Assembly (NCBI GenBank): GCA_020746875.1
Contig: JAGTJL010000005.1
Span: 868,001-932,000 of the forward strand
Length of the DNA stretch: 64,000 nt
DNA from: Rhexocercosporidium sp. MPI-PUGE-AT-0058
Taxonomy: Eukaryota > Ascomycota > Leotiomycetes > Helotiales
Direction: 5' to 3'
Shown piece after piece: positions 35,851 to 46,589 of this stretch (position 1 is the stretch's first letter; each line of letters opens with the position of its first letter). A program made the position numbers and the translations under genes. The notes under the pieces are model-generated. The model had not been told where the DNA came from. It did not search any database and saw only the letters and a list, made by a program, of their open reading frames with translations.

Positions 35851-36536
35851 TCAGCCTTGTGCGCCTGCTGACCCTGGTGGAGGAAGAGCCTCGGGTCCAA
35901 AAGACATTGGAAGTAGCTGCAGTAATGCATTAGTATTTATCAATGCATCGTATCAAGAAAGAGCATACCTGTTCGAGTCTCATTACCACAAAAGCACCAT
36001 CTTTGTCAAACATGAGTATCGGCATGTCCAGCTCGCAGAACTCGCGGATACTGCAAGAAGTTCAATTAGCCCTTGTCAAAATTATCAACCCCTCCAACCC
36101 CCCCACACATCTCATCTCCTCCCTCAACCACCACACTCCACCTCTCCAGAAAGCACAACCCAAATGGCAGAACTCACAATTGTCTACACATCCCGCAAGG
36201 ACTCGCAGGGGGACTGATATCCGTCGAAACAGCCACGGCCTTGAACTTCCTATGCCCCTCCGTAACAGCCTTCCCAAATGCCACGCGCTCCGCACACGTC
36301 CCTACCGGATACGAGGCATTCTCGACGTTCGCGCCATCGATATATTGGTCGTCGTGTGTGAGGATTGAAGCTCCGACGCGGAATCGCGAGTAAGGACAAT
36401 AGGCTGTGGCTTTGGAGGCGGCGCAACGATTGTGGAGGGCGTGGAATTGGGTGCTGGTTATGTCGTAGGTTGCGCAGGTTTCGGAGACGTGAGTCTCGTT
36501 ACTGGAGATGAGGAGTTCGGGGGCAGGAGGTGACAT
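35851..36536 (-). CDS. Cytidine deaminase
   Basis: This pyrimidine-salvage enzyme converts cytidine and deoxycytidine to uridine forms, and is cytosolic. Three exons (36536-36178, 36050-35969, 35916-35851) give 168 residues. Junctions restore CGMCRQF-IREFCELDMPI and RLEQ-LLPMSFGPEAL. The start is the first ATG of the frame (MSPPAPELL). The zinc site is complete: CAERVAF (C81, catalytic E83) and SPCGMCRQF (C114, C117). The substrate-binding motif YCPYSRFRVGA and the strand VENASYPVGT are also present. The C-terminal LLPMSFGPEAL block is characteristic of the homotetrameric class. The second intron is 52 bp, the first 127 bp. It lies head-to-tail with the SDR gene but has no evident functional link to it. 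Confidence 0.93.
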
Positions 36537-36895
36537 CCTAGCAAATAATTGGAGGAGGAAGTGAGAGAGAGGAGAAGAAGTGGAAGGGGGGAGGGGGGAG
36601 GGAATTGAAGGTTGAAGTATGAGGATCTGGAATGTGAGATACAAACCTCGGCCACCTCCGACAGTGCCGATTTAGGAAGGAACGGCGCTTTTTCGATAAC
36701 AACGCGAATTTACATTATTGTGTCAATAGGAGGTCATTCAAGTCAGAGTATACTCCCATTGCTATTCACAGTTTTTGCATTTAATTCTATTTCCTTGTTG
36801 AGATAGATGTCCTATCCAGATTACAATATACTGTCCGAGTGGACGAAACGATGGTCGGGAAATCTTCTTGCTGACTACAGATATGGATGATATCC
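36537..36895. other. Intergenic region, cytidine deaminase promoter
   Basis: About 360 bp. On the minus strand the part next to 36536 is extremely pyrimidine-rich (CT-rich run around 36545-36605), as often seen upstream of fungal start codons. Confidence 0.55.
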
Positions 36896-38316
36896 TTATA
36901 TCGGAACTGTCAAAGGATTCATGACACTAGCTCCGCCATCAACGACAATGTTGGCACCAGTCACATAGGAACTGAATCCAGAAGCAAGAAAGCCAGCTAC
37001 ACGACCAACCTCGATAGGCAGACCTGCTCGTTCAAGCCCGATGTCCTTCTTTTGAGCCTGTGCAATATCAGTTTCATATCTAGGATCATTGGGTTCTGCC
37101 GGGGAAGAGACCTACCTCTTTGGACTGCAGGAATGAAGGAGGGAATTGGGCATTCATGCCTCTCATGTCGAACTGCTTCTTGTCAGTGCTATTCTCTGCT
37201 TGGGGAATCAAGGCGAAACATACGTTCTTCAAATCGACACCCACATCTATCTGACCCGGCGAGATGCAATTGATTCTCACTCCAGTCCCTATTCACAGTT
37301 AGCCATCATCCTCGAGACCCAAACTCATCTCAAACATACCTTTCAACACAGCAACTCCCGCCCTCACAACTCCCAGCGCCGCATGAGAACTCATCGTATA
37401 ACAGGGACCCCAACACCCACCATACGTACTCGCCACACTACTCACCACAATAATACTACCATACTCCCTCTCCTTAGGCGCCGCATTAGGATACGCCTGT
37501 TTAGGCGTCGTTTTCGCCATGGCAGGAGGGCCATACTTCAATGCGAAGAAAGGAGCCATGGAATTTGCTTCGAAGCATTTCTGGAGATCTGCGGGTGTGG
37601 TGGCTTCGAGGGAGGGAGGTCCGAGGAGTCCAGATGAACAGACCCAGACGTCGAGTCTGCCCCAGGTATTTAGCACGTCGTCGATGAGGCCTAGCGTCTC
37701 TTCTTCTTTGGCGACGTTGAACGGGTATCCGATTATCTTAGTGTTGGGACTGTCGGCGGCGACGGTTTTGATGAGGGAGATGTAGTCGGAGCTGGAGCCT
37801 TTATCGCAGGCTGGGAAGAGAGTATGAGAGTATGTATGAGGGACGCATTGGATCTGTGAACGTACCGTAGATGCAAGCTGCGCCATGGGCTGTTTAAGGT
37901 CAGCAATTGTTCAATTCATTCCTGAGACTGAGCTTCTCCGCTGTTCCAAATCCAAAATCTGCATTCAATGTCCCCACAGTTCCCAAATTTCCTAGCCTTC
38001 TATTGATATTCAGAAAGTCTAAAATCTCCCAGAACAACCCGGTAATAAGAACTCCAGCCAATCTCAAAATTCAAAAGACACTCCCTCGCAGTCCCAACTC
38101 CCAATCCTCAGCCTAGCTCGTCACATAGCCCTTCGGACGGGAACGAAAATATGAAGAGCAAAACACACCAGCCAATTCCCTGATAATCGCCTGCCCAACA
38201 GGCTGTTGTGCGCCAGTAACAACGCATACAAAGCCATACAATTTCCCATCCGAACGATATGGACTGAAATGTTCTGAGTCCATAGCTGAATTTGTTGCCG
38301 TGCTCGTTTCTGACAT
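36896..38316 (-). CDS. Atypical short-chain dehydrogenase/reductase lacking the catalytic lysine
   Basis: A Rossmann-fold SDR of 308 residues in six exons (38316-38169, 37889-37866, 37810-37340, 37288-37224, 37172-37116, 37057-36896). Junctions restore RELA-AHGAACIY-ACDKG, VLKG-TGVRINCISPGQ and LQSKE-AQKKDIGLERAG. The classical SDR order is visible: the coenzyme loop is TGAQQPVG instead of TGxxxGxG, the usual NNAG is WVCSSGLLG, the catalytic Ser region is IIVVSSVAS, and the C-terminus has ASGFSSYVTGANIVVDGG. At the active site the expected YxxxK reads YTMSS, so the lysine is Ser. More than one base change would be needed, so this is not a simple late mutation. It may be catalytically dead, or use another residue. 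Exon 5 could begin three bases earlier. It begins the 36.9-46.6 kb metabolic group. Confidence 0.85.
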
Positions 38317-39126
38317 CTTTCTACTCTAGGTTTCTCAATTCCCTAGCAGGTAAATGTGAGAGCAATTCAATCGACGATGAGATAGAAAAGACAATAAAGA
38401 CAGAGACAAAGACAAATAGAACGATAAGCGCTTTTGAGCAGATAAATCAATCAAGAGGTAAACTAGAAAGAAAAAGTTCGAAATCTATCTCTCAAGAAGT
38501 CGCGATAAGAGCTCCCCCTCCACGGCACGGAGATCTGCAATACCTCATCCCGCGGAACAGGGATACCTTTCTTAGCCAGCCATCCAATCGTAGCCGTCGG
38601 ATTGGGTGACAGGCTTCTTTTTAGCTGGCTTTAGAAATGCTTTTTGGTGGCCAGAGACAGCACCAGTAGGAGAGTGGTGCCGAGGGTGTTTGTTTCTCCG
38701 AGGCGGGCTATGGTGGCGGATGAGAGATAAGAGGCACGTGGATGGCGGGGTAAAGTTGAATTCCACCACTTGGTACAGGTATTTCCTGTCATCTCTATAA
38801 ACATTCCTTTGGAAACTTGGCTTGTTTCTTTTCACATATCTGATGAGATCTGTGAGAGAGGTTTTGTCCTGGTATCCAGGCCTGAAACAGTTCTTCCCTC
38901 ATTTGGCACCTGCTCGCTTATGTACGAGGCATGAGTAGCAAGACAACAATGAAGTTCCAAGTCAGTTATCGATTTTAATAATTCGAAAAGGAAAGGTTTA
39001 ATAACTATAGATTGGATTCCATGAAGCACTGGGTAAATCAGGAAGGTGTCAAAATACCACAGCACCTGGAAGTCCTCTCATTTGCTTCCATCATGTGATA
39101 CAACACAACCCCTCAAGACAAAATAA
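38317..39126. other. Intergenic region
   Basis: About 800 bp between two minus-strand genes, containing the SDR promoter. An A/G-rich run lies at about 38380-38440. No gene was recognised. Confidence 0.55.
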
Positions 39127-40839
39127 CTACGGCTTCCATTTGAACTGCGGATGACGCTAATCAAGATATTGAATCTCTTTATGGCTGATACCATGCAGCA
39201 CTGCCTCAGCGTCCACATTATCCCGTTTCTTGTTATCATACCTCATCCAGATCATCAACAAGAGAGCAGTAATGAGAATTGTCGTCGAAGTGGCCAAATT
39301 AAGGCTATTTCCAATAGGGTAATCGGAGCATCAAATGGAAGGAACGACCATGTAACAATCAACCCTCCAATATTGCCCATCATGACATTAAGTCCAATTG
39401 CGGAGGATCGTGCCATATCGGAGATGACATTGGCTGATACTTGTGTGTTGCATAGGGCTCCGTTTGCGAATGCTCCACTAGCGATGAAGAAGGTCGCTGC
39501 GTACCGGACCTGAGGATTGGTGGTAGCTAGGAACATGATGTATCCCACTATCACGAGCGGCGCGCTGAGTATGATGAAGATATTGCGGTTGTCGAATATC
39601 CAGCTGAGAAGTGGTATACCGATTGTGAATACCGTGCCCACGACGTAAGGTGGCACCGTATGTAGTTGCTGAGAGATAAGTGAGTCCTTGGGGTAGATTG
39701 TTCTGATAATTGTTGGTGCGAAGAAGCCCAGACCTTGAACTGTGATGTTCGTTAACAGAAAGGTAAAACCGGTTGTGATCGTGGTAGGGTTCAGTATGCC
39801 TTGCGATGCCTTTCGTCTATCTAGTTTGTCAAGCACTTCAGTTGTGCCGACACGTTCACTCATGACACGTCGGGCTGCGAGCTCTTTCTCAGCTGAGGAA
39901 AGCCACCTTGCCGTTTCGGGTCGATTGGTCATAATAAAGAATTATAGTATTACTAGACTGATAGTGACAATGCCTGTTTACAGCAGTTAGTGAAGATGTT
40001 CACACGTGAGCATGACTCTACAAACCCTCAATAAGAAACAACATTCTCTAAGATCGAACACTGCCAACGCTATCGAGAGTGAAAATCCCAGAAGCAAGAA
40101 GGCCTCCAAATGCTCCTCCAACGGGTCCCATCGCAATGTAAACGAGAGCCGGAATGCAAGCTCGCTTCTTCTGTACCAACGAGACATATAATATGTTACG
40201 CTTGGCATCATTCCTGCCTCAAAAACGCCCAGGAGAAATCTAACCCCGCAAGCTTGAGCAGTGGTGTTAACGAACGCAGTGCAGAGAGAGATGATTCCAA
40301 ACGCCAAAGTCAGACCGGGAATGAACCATCCGGGGCCGATGATCTTGCAAAGTATGTTGGAAGGAATTTCAAATATGATGAATGAGATGTAGAATGCTGT
40401 GAGTATCATGTTGTAGTTGTAACCTTTGAGGTTCAGGTCTTCTCCAAGACCTGCGATTCTCGCATTGCCTACCGAGCGGATTGTCAGTACCAACAAGATT
40501 CCTCATCACAGTCTCATGAGTTGGAGTATTCGCTTACCGATGTTTGCCCTGTCAATGAAGCAGAAAAGATAGAGGACTGCGACCGGAGGAATGATGTATA
40601 GATCGATTTTGAGGCGCAACTTGGCTTCGGCCGCTGCATCTGAAGCATCACTGTCTCTATCTCAGGTTAGAAAATCTGTAGCATCATAGATACTAATGCT
40701 AGGAAAATTATACTCACACATCTGTGGCAGATGCTTCACGTGTACTTGCCAATTCACTGCCTCCCTGTCCGAAAGATGGCGCCAACGAGGAAGTGTCGAT
40801 AGGTTGCTTGACCTCTTTCTCATCTGAGTTGACCATCAT
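39127..40839 (-). pseudogene. Disrupted MFS transporter, Dal5/allantoate permease (anion:cation symporter) type
   Basis: Coding remains cover a whole 12-helix MFS carrier of the Dal5 family, which takes up small organic anions or vitamins. From the N-terminus I read MMVNSDEKEVKQ, KLRLKIDLYIIPP, FIDRANI-GNARIAGLG, GYNYNMILTAFYISFIIFEIP and EAGMMPSVTYYMSRWY. After RLSF the frame shifts by one base near 40139-40144; the other frame continues YIAMGPVGGAFGG. A TAG at 40050-40048 sits where RSWRML is expected. A TAA lies at 39944-39942, just before FFIMTNRPETARWL. A second one-base shift near 39321-39325 changes frame where DYPIGNSLNLAT resumes. A final TAG at 39158-39156 replaces Trp in YLDWRHPQFKWKP. 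Two frameshifts and three stops make it non-functional. The intron junctions otherwise look intact. Confidence 0.85.
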
Positions 40840-41625
40840 GTCGATGTCGCTAATGCAACTAAACTTGTATTGTGGAGTCAGAGTATCAATTCAGAGCAGA
40901 GTTCTCAAGGTGTCAGACGGTCTAGCACCTCCACAATTGCCTGCAAACCGAGCAGGGGCTATATAGATAGTTCATGGAACATTATCCGAAGCAATAATGC
41001 CAAGCTCTTGAAATCCAATCTGTATGATCCACTGATACCGATCTTAGAAGATTGCAAGCTATCCATGGGAGGTATAGCCCGTAAAATTGAGGTAAGCCAA
41101 GGATGAAAGCATGCCAGTGATAAGGCACAGCAACGACATCCGAAAGCCGAATTGGAATATCTGTAGGTACGGTATATTATCCGACTTGTGGCACGTACAT
41201 CGGCGGTAAACATACCTAGTAAGTTAGTTGGCTCTCGATGGCGGTTTGTTTATCTGTTGCGGAGACGTTTGGGGAAGAATGGGGGTCTGGGGAGATAACG
41301 AGGATCTCAATTCCCGCATGGCTTTCATCCGCTCTAGTGTTTAAATGGAATATATTAAAACATTGTCCTATTTTGAAGGAAAAGCTGAGACGTCTCACGC
41401 CAAGATGCCAATGAGGCAAGGCAATTAACCTCGCTTAAGCCCCTTATTGGGCGGGCTAGATTGTTCACGAGCAGCGATGCACTCAGAATCCAACCTTGAG
41501 CCCAATTCATAGTTGCACCTCGAAGTCTCAGCGCGCCTATTGGTATCAATTAAAATGTTCCATTAGTTCTATATCTAGACTACACTTGTGTGGGTGGGTT
41601 TAAGCACTTCTAATCTCATCTCATT
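40840..41625. other. Intergenic region
   Basis: About 790 bp between two minus-strand disrupted genes. It should contain the promoter of the transporter and the 3' end of the hydrolase. No gene was seen. Confidence 0.55.
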
Positions 41626-42696
41626 TCACATCAAGTTCCCCATAACATCTACCACAATCTCTGCTAGTCTCGTGCCCTCCTTCCATAAATCATTATGTTC
41701 CCCAATAGCCTTCAACTCCTTAACCTCTAGTGCCTCATTCCCGTTCGCCTCTCCTCCCAAGAGGCTTTTTCTCATAGCCCCCAACTGCCAATACGACACC
41801 TGACTATCCTCCCTACTCTGCACCAAAACGACCTGTCTAGCCTTCTTACCTTCCATTACCCATTCTGCCTTTCCCCAATCCTCAACATAGACAGGGCTAA
41901 TCTCCTTCCAAATAGCCTCATCATCACCAAACGCCCTTCTCGTGAACTCTTCATAGAGCGCCTGTAGTTGCTGGTGCTTCTCTCCGGGTGAACGTATGAG
42001 AGTCGGCATGTCGTACAAGCCATTCAAACCTACGATTACGATTGGCTTCTTTACTTGCATTGCCGATATTGAAGATGAATTGGAAATTGGAGTAGTCGAG
42101 GAAGACGAAGACAACCATTTCTCCCTCCCACCCATAGCAACCTGCAAAGCCAACGTGGCTCCACAACTATGGCCCATCAAGACGTATTTCTCTCCAAACC
42201 CCACTTTTGCTTGAAGATATTCTAAGGCAGTTAGGACATCGAGTATGTGATCGGGATGCTTTGCTCGGTGGCTGGTGTCATTTTTTGCGTTGGCGGCAGT
42301 CTTGGGCGTCAGGGAATAGTTTATAGACGCCATTCCTGCAATGAATGGTTTGTTGTCCGTGGGCGATGTCGTGGTGGTGAAGATGGAGGAGTGGTTTGTG
42401 GTGAGAGACTTAACGGTGGATATGAAGGAGTCAGCTGTGACAAGAGGGTCGCGCCAGGCACCGCCATGGATGTAGATTATCCAAACGCCGGTCTTTGAAA
42501 AGGAAATGGTTTATGGCGCGGGACCGTTCTCTGCAGTGGAGTTTGGAGGAGTTGAGATCCACAGGGATAGGTTCTGGAGTGCATTGGCATTGGGGGTGTA
42601 TGTTATGGAGGATTTGTGGTATAATGAGGTTGTAGCAGAGGAGATTTGGAGTTCCCATGAGATGGCATCCCAGGGTGCTGTTGATAGTGCTGCCAT
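41626..42696 (-). pseudogene. Kynurenine-formamidase-like alpha/beta hydrolase with an early stop codon
   Basis: One continuous frame of 357 codons from ATG 42696, broken by a single TAA at 42513-42511 (codon 62). Before the stop: MAALSTAPWD ... ITYTPNANALQNLSLW, the family N-terminus. After it, in the same frame: GVWIIYIHGGAWRDP (oxyanion hole HGGxW), VLMGHSCGATLALQ (nucleophile Ser in GHSCG), VLVQSREDSQVSYWQ (Asp region) and AIGEHNDLWKEG (His region). The whole catalytic triad is thus present but downstream of the stop. The family (fungal BNA7) hydrolyses N-formylkynurenine in tryptophan breakdown. No acceptable intron removes the TAA: the only GT nearby would give an intron of 32 bases. 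A pseudogene, a polymorphic null allele or a sequencing error are the possible readings. Confidence 0.75.
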
Positions 42697-43579
42697 AGAA
42701 AGAATTGATGTCAATCCAGGTGTGAGGGTGATCGATGTGATTGATAGAAATGAAAGTTGAGAGAAGTCTCCCTCTATTTTGAGTACTAAAGTTCTTCGCT
42801 TCAAGGCACCACAAGAAGTTCAATTGCAAGCTTGATGTAAGCACAACCATGCCTTGACCGTTCCCGCAAGGAGATACATTCGGTTAGTGCCTGGCCATTC
42901 CCAGCAAGCAGGGTTTACCTTTCGCTCCGAGGAAAGTATCCTGTGACCACGACCAGGCAGAATTACGAATAATTGGTATCCGCCCTGCCCCTTTTGACAA
43001 TCAGATACAGGTATATGGCAATCGAGATGGAGATTGCGAGCTTGGCTGATCTGGATAGCTATCTCATCCGCGATACGGGTGCAGTACCCACGTCTCGGCA
43101 TAAACCTACAGATGGACATGCTGAGAACCCCCGGAAACACTTCCAACTGTTTGTAAGGATGCTTCATCACTTGGCGGATAGACTGTAGATGGTACCGAGA
43201 CCTGGGGGATCTGCTTTTGCCTCCATGGCTCGGCTGGTTACTAAGTCTGTGAAACACTCCAAGCAAAAGTGGGGGAATATCAACGGGATATTCACAGATC
43301 AGGGGATGTGAAAGATTAGATCAGTTGAATTCGCGCGGTCTTTGGCCAGTCCCTTTGACTAGGTGTTCATAATGTTCGTGGCACTAAATCAGAAGTAAAC
43401 AAAGGTCGCTCGGTTAATATTTGTTGTTATGTTTGCGCGCACGTTGATTTTAGAAAAGCATAGAGCAATTGAAGTCCACCACAAACACAAAGGGCAAAGA
43501 CCCTAAACTTCCTACAAATTTCATATTTCAACCGTTACACTATTCCTTGCATTACACAACCTCCAAGTAACTCTCATAT
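42697..43579. other. Intergenic region
   Basis: About 880 bp between the hydrolase and cupin genes. Only short frames are present; no domain was recognised. Confidence 0.55.
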
Positions 43580-44236
43580 CTATCTCAACTTCACCTCCTC
43601 ATAGTACTCTGGATAAGTATCCCTATACCCCAACTTAAACTTCCCCCACACAGCAAGCACAACCAAGAACGCCCTTCTAACAATCCTTCCAAACCACTCC
43701 GTAGGCATATGCAACGCCAACGGTGTATCCGCTCTCCGTAAGAACACCAGCAACTGGAATAAGCTCGGCTCCGTGTTCGCCGTCTTACAATCATCCAAAT
43801 ACCCAAAGAAATTCCTGAATAACCTCTATTCCTCCTCATACGTCTCTAGGGTAAGATGAACATCTACTACTAGGTCTTCATCTTGAGAAGCGTTCTCAAA
43901 ACGGTGGTATTGCCCGGCTGGGATGCAGGCTGTTCTTGTGGCGTCTTCGGCTGAGGAGAGGATGAAGGGTCTGGGGTCGAGACCACGCTAGAATTTGCCG
44001 CTGCCGGAGCGGACGTTGAAGTATTCTGTTTGGTGGATGTGGTAGTGGAAAGGGGGTTGGATTATGGTCACGCCGTTGCCGTTGGAGGCGTTGGTGGGTG
44101 GGAGGCGATGGGTCATGATGGATTTTGAGCTGGGAGGGTGGAATTCGACGGATGAGAGACCACCATCGTAGATGACTGGGTTGCTGTAGGCATTGTTTGT
44201 CCGAGTGGGGCTGGGAGCTCGAAATATTGAGAACAT
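43580..44236 (-). pseudogene. Disrupted cupin-domain protein
   Basis: A single frame from ATG 44236 to a final TAG at 43580 is interrupted by two TAG codons, at 43990-43988 (codon 83) and 43828-43826 (codon 137). The reading is otherwise coherent. The cupin metal motif PFHYHIHQTEYFNVRSGSGKF comes just before the first stop. RGLDPRPFILSS, IPAGQYHRFENAS and VVDVHLTLETYEEE lie between the stops. RLFRNFFGYLDDCK, FLRRADTPLALHMP and KLGYRDTYPEYYEEVKLR follow the second. This matches the layout of fungal RmlC-type cupins found in secondary-metabolite clusters, with a C-terminal helical or membrane-near segment. Both stops fit change from CAG or TGG. The product as read would be only 82 residues and lack half of the cupin barrel. 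Confidence 0.78.
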
Positions 44237-44985
44237 AATGAAGTATTGTGAATGGGTTGTGATAATGGTGGTCCCTGTGACAAGCAAGGAACGCACGATG
44301 GGAAGAAGAGAGAGTTGATGTGCGACCCCTGAGGTGCAACGTTGCCACCTCTTTCTTCTGCCGTAAAGACAAGTGAATTCGATGAATGTACACCTACTTA
44401 ACAGGGACTGAAGGCTATCTTGGTAATTATAATAATGAGGCCTAAGTCTTTACAAATATTACAATGTCTGCGGACCATCACCCGAAAATTCGCCAGGTTG
44501 ACGGGCCGCGCACCTTGGATCTCTTGGAATGTACAATCGATTATTGGAGTATTAATTCGGTGCATTAAAAGAATTCCTTGGCAGGTACAGCCAAGTCAAA
44601 TAGTTGACTCCTTTCCCCCACTTTCCATCATTGGTCGAGATGTTGTCAACCGAGCTTGATTGTGCTGTAACCCCCCTGCCCTCTTCCTTTCGTTCCTGAT
44701 ACTGGCACTTCAACCTATCGCAGTGCTACCAATGATCAAGGAAGCAAATTCAAGTCACTTTTTTATGTCATGTCCTATTGAGAAGTTGAGCCTCGGTCCG
44801 CCTCCGTCTAAGATAGCCCAGCAAACTGCATTCCGCCAACCTGGATTTTTGAACACTGTTTATGATATGTGCTTCGAAAAATGCGAGGAGAACATGAAGC
44901 TGAGCTAAGCTCGTTACATGATACCTAAGAGTATACAACATCCAATCCCCAAACCCTCCACCATCCTCCCAACACCCTCCAAAAC
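44237..44985. other. Divergent promoter region of cupin and FAD monooxygenase genes
   Basis: About 750 bp separating the minus-strand cupin from the plus-strand monooxygenase. A shared bidirectional promoter is plausible. An 82-codon frame inside it has no ATG start and no domain. Confidence 0.5.
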
Positions 44986-46589
44986 ATGTCTCGCCCACAC
45001 CAGCCCTCCATCGCCATAATAGGCGGCGGTCTTGGCGGTCTAACACTATCCATCGGACTTACACACCACAACATCCCCCACAAGATCTACGAGTCAACAT
45101 CAGCGTTTGCAGAGATCGGAGCTGGCATTGCACTAGGACCGAATAGTATCACTGCTCTGGAATTGATCGATCCGAGGATCAAGGGCGTGCTGGAGAGATG
45201 TGTGAGTTATAATGAGGGGCTTGATTCAAAGGGCAGGGGGGAAGGGAGGGAGGAGTGGTTGGATGTTAGGAGTGGGGAGGAGAAGGAGTGAGTATTATAT
45301 CTATTTCTCTCTTCCTGCTGTTTCGATTACCTTTGGGTCTTAATTGCAAGATTTCTGTACACGATAGATGGATTTCACACTTGACCCGTTGACCCGTCAA
45401 TTCTCAAGCGAGGCTCAAATCTCTTATGTTCAGAGCATCAGGAATACAAGTTAACCGAACCTCAAGCTTCAACGAGCTCATAACAACAATCCGGCACATG
45501 GGCTCCCCAAAACCCGGGCGAGCATGCGTCCACCGCGCTCGATTCCTCGAAGGTCTCGTCGACCTAATCCCACCCTCCATCCCCCAATTCAGCAAAAGCC
45601 TGATCTCAATCACCTCTCTCCCCTCAGCAAACCCCTCAATAGACCAACTCCAACTCTCCCTCCTTTTCTCAGACGGAACAACAGCAACAGCGGACGCCGT
45701 CATCGCATGCGATGGGATCAAATCCACCATTCGCCAGAATTACGTGCTTGATCTGAGTAGTGATGTCTCGCGTCCTGTACCCACTGGTGATGTTGCGTAC
45801 CGGGGGATGTTTTCCCGAGATGACTTTCTTGGTATTGTTGGTGGTACTATCGATGCTGGCAAAGGGACATTATTCTGCGGACAAGAAAGTTACGTCGTCA
45901 TGTACCCCGTCGAGAAAGGGAGTATGATGAACATGGTTGCCATCAAACGCCTCTCATCATCTTCACAAACACAAACCCACGACTCAAAAACCTGGCTCCA
46001 TTCCGTCTCCTACGAAACCATGCTCTCCGATTTCGTCAATTGGGGAACACCAATCAGAGATCTACTAAAGCAATTCAAGAGTTCCCAGAGGTGGGCACTA
46101 TATGACCACCTCCCGGTACCGACGTATGTCAGGGGCAGAGTGGCGCTCATGGGCGACGCGGCGCATGCTACGACGCCGCATCAGGGGCAGGGCGCGGGGA
46201 TGGCTTTTGAGGATGCGCTTGTTTTGAGTAATATCATGGGTCAGGTGTTAACTAAAACATCCACTGATACTTCATCATCATCTTCTTCTTCCTCTACCTC
46301 TGAAAAAGATGGAGAAGAAGCAAAGTCGGATTTCAGTGAGGAGATCGAGGCCTGTTTCCAAGCCTACGATGGGGTCCGCAGGGCGAGGACGCAGAGAGTT
46401 ACAGAGACGAGCCGGCAGATGGGCGAGGTTGTACGGTTTGTGGGGGAGGGGATTGGGAGGGATTTTGCGAAGATGAAGCGGGATCTTGATGGGAGGATGC
46501 AGTGGATATGGGATGTAGATTTGCCGGGGGAGATTGAGAGGGGTGTTGATATTGCGGAGGGAGTGTTGCGGAGAAGGGGTGGAGTGTAG
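44986..46589 (+). CDS. FAD-dependent monooxygenase, salicylate-hydroxylase type
   Basis: A predicted flavoprotein aromatic hydroxylase using NAD(P)H and O2. Two exons (44986-45287 and 45413-46589) give 492 residues. The N-terminal FAD motif is IAIIGGGLGGLTLSIGL, followed by YESTSAFAEIGAGIALGPN, typical of salicylate and 6-hydroxynicotinate hydroxylases. Mid-protein are CVHRARFLEGL and the DG motif VIACDGIKSTIR. The second FAD motif is RVALMGDAAHATTPHQGQGAGMAFEDA. A Ser-rich insertion follows at about residues 385-400. The only acceptor that leaves an open frame is GAG at 45412, after a GTGAGT donor; all other AG choices run into stops. The intron call is therefore less certain. It is the one clearly intact enzyme beside the disrupted cupin, hydrolase and transporter genes. 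The substrate is unknown. Confidence 0.82.

Noticed and set aside
21632..44236. Idea that TAG and TAA are read as glutamine in this organism.
   Set aside because: Intact genes here end normally with TAG, TAA and TGA, and one of the affected genes also has frameshifts, so gene decay explains the data better.
44660..44908. 82-codon frame with hydrophobic start in the cupin-monooxygenase spacer.
   Set aside because: It opens without ATG and has no cleavage site or conserved motif, so a small secreted protein is not supported.
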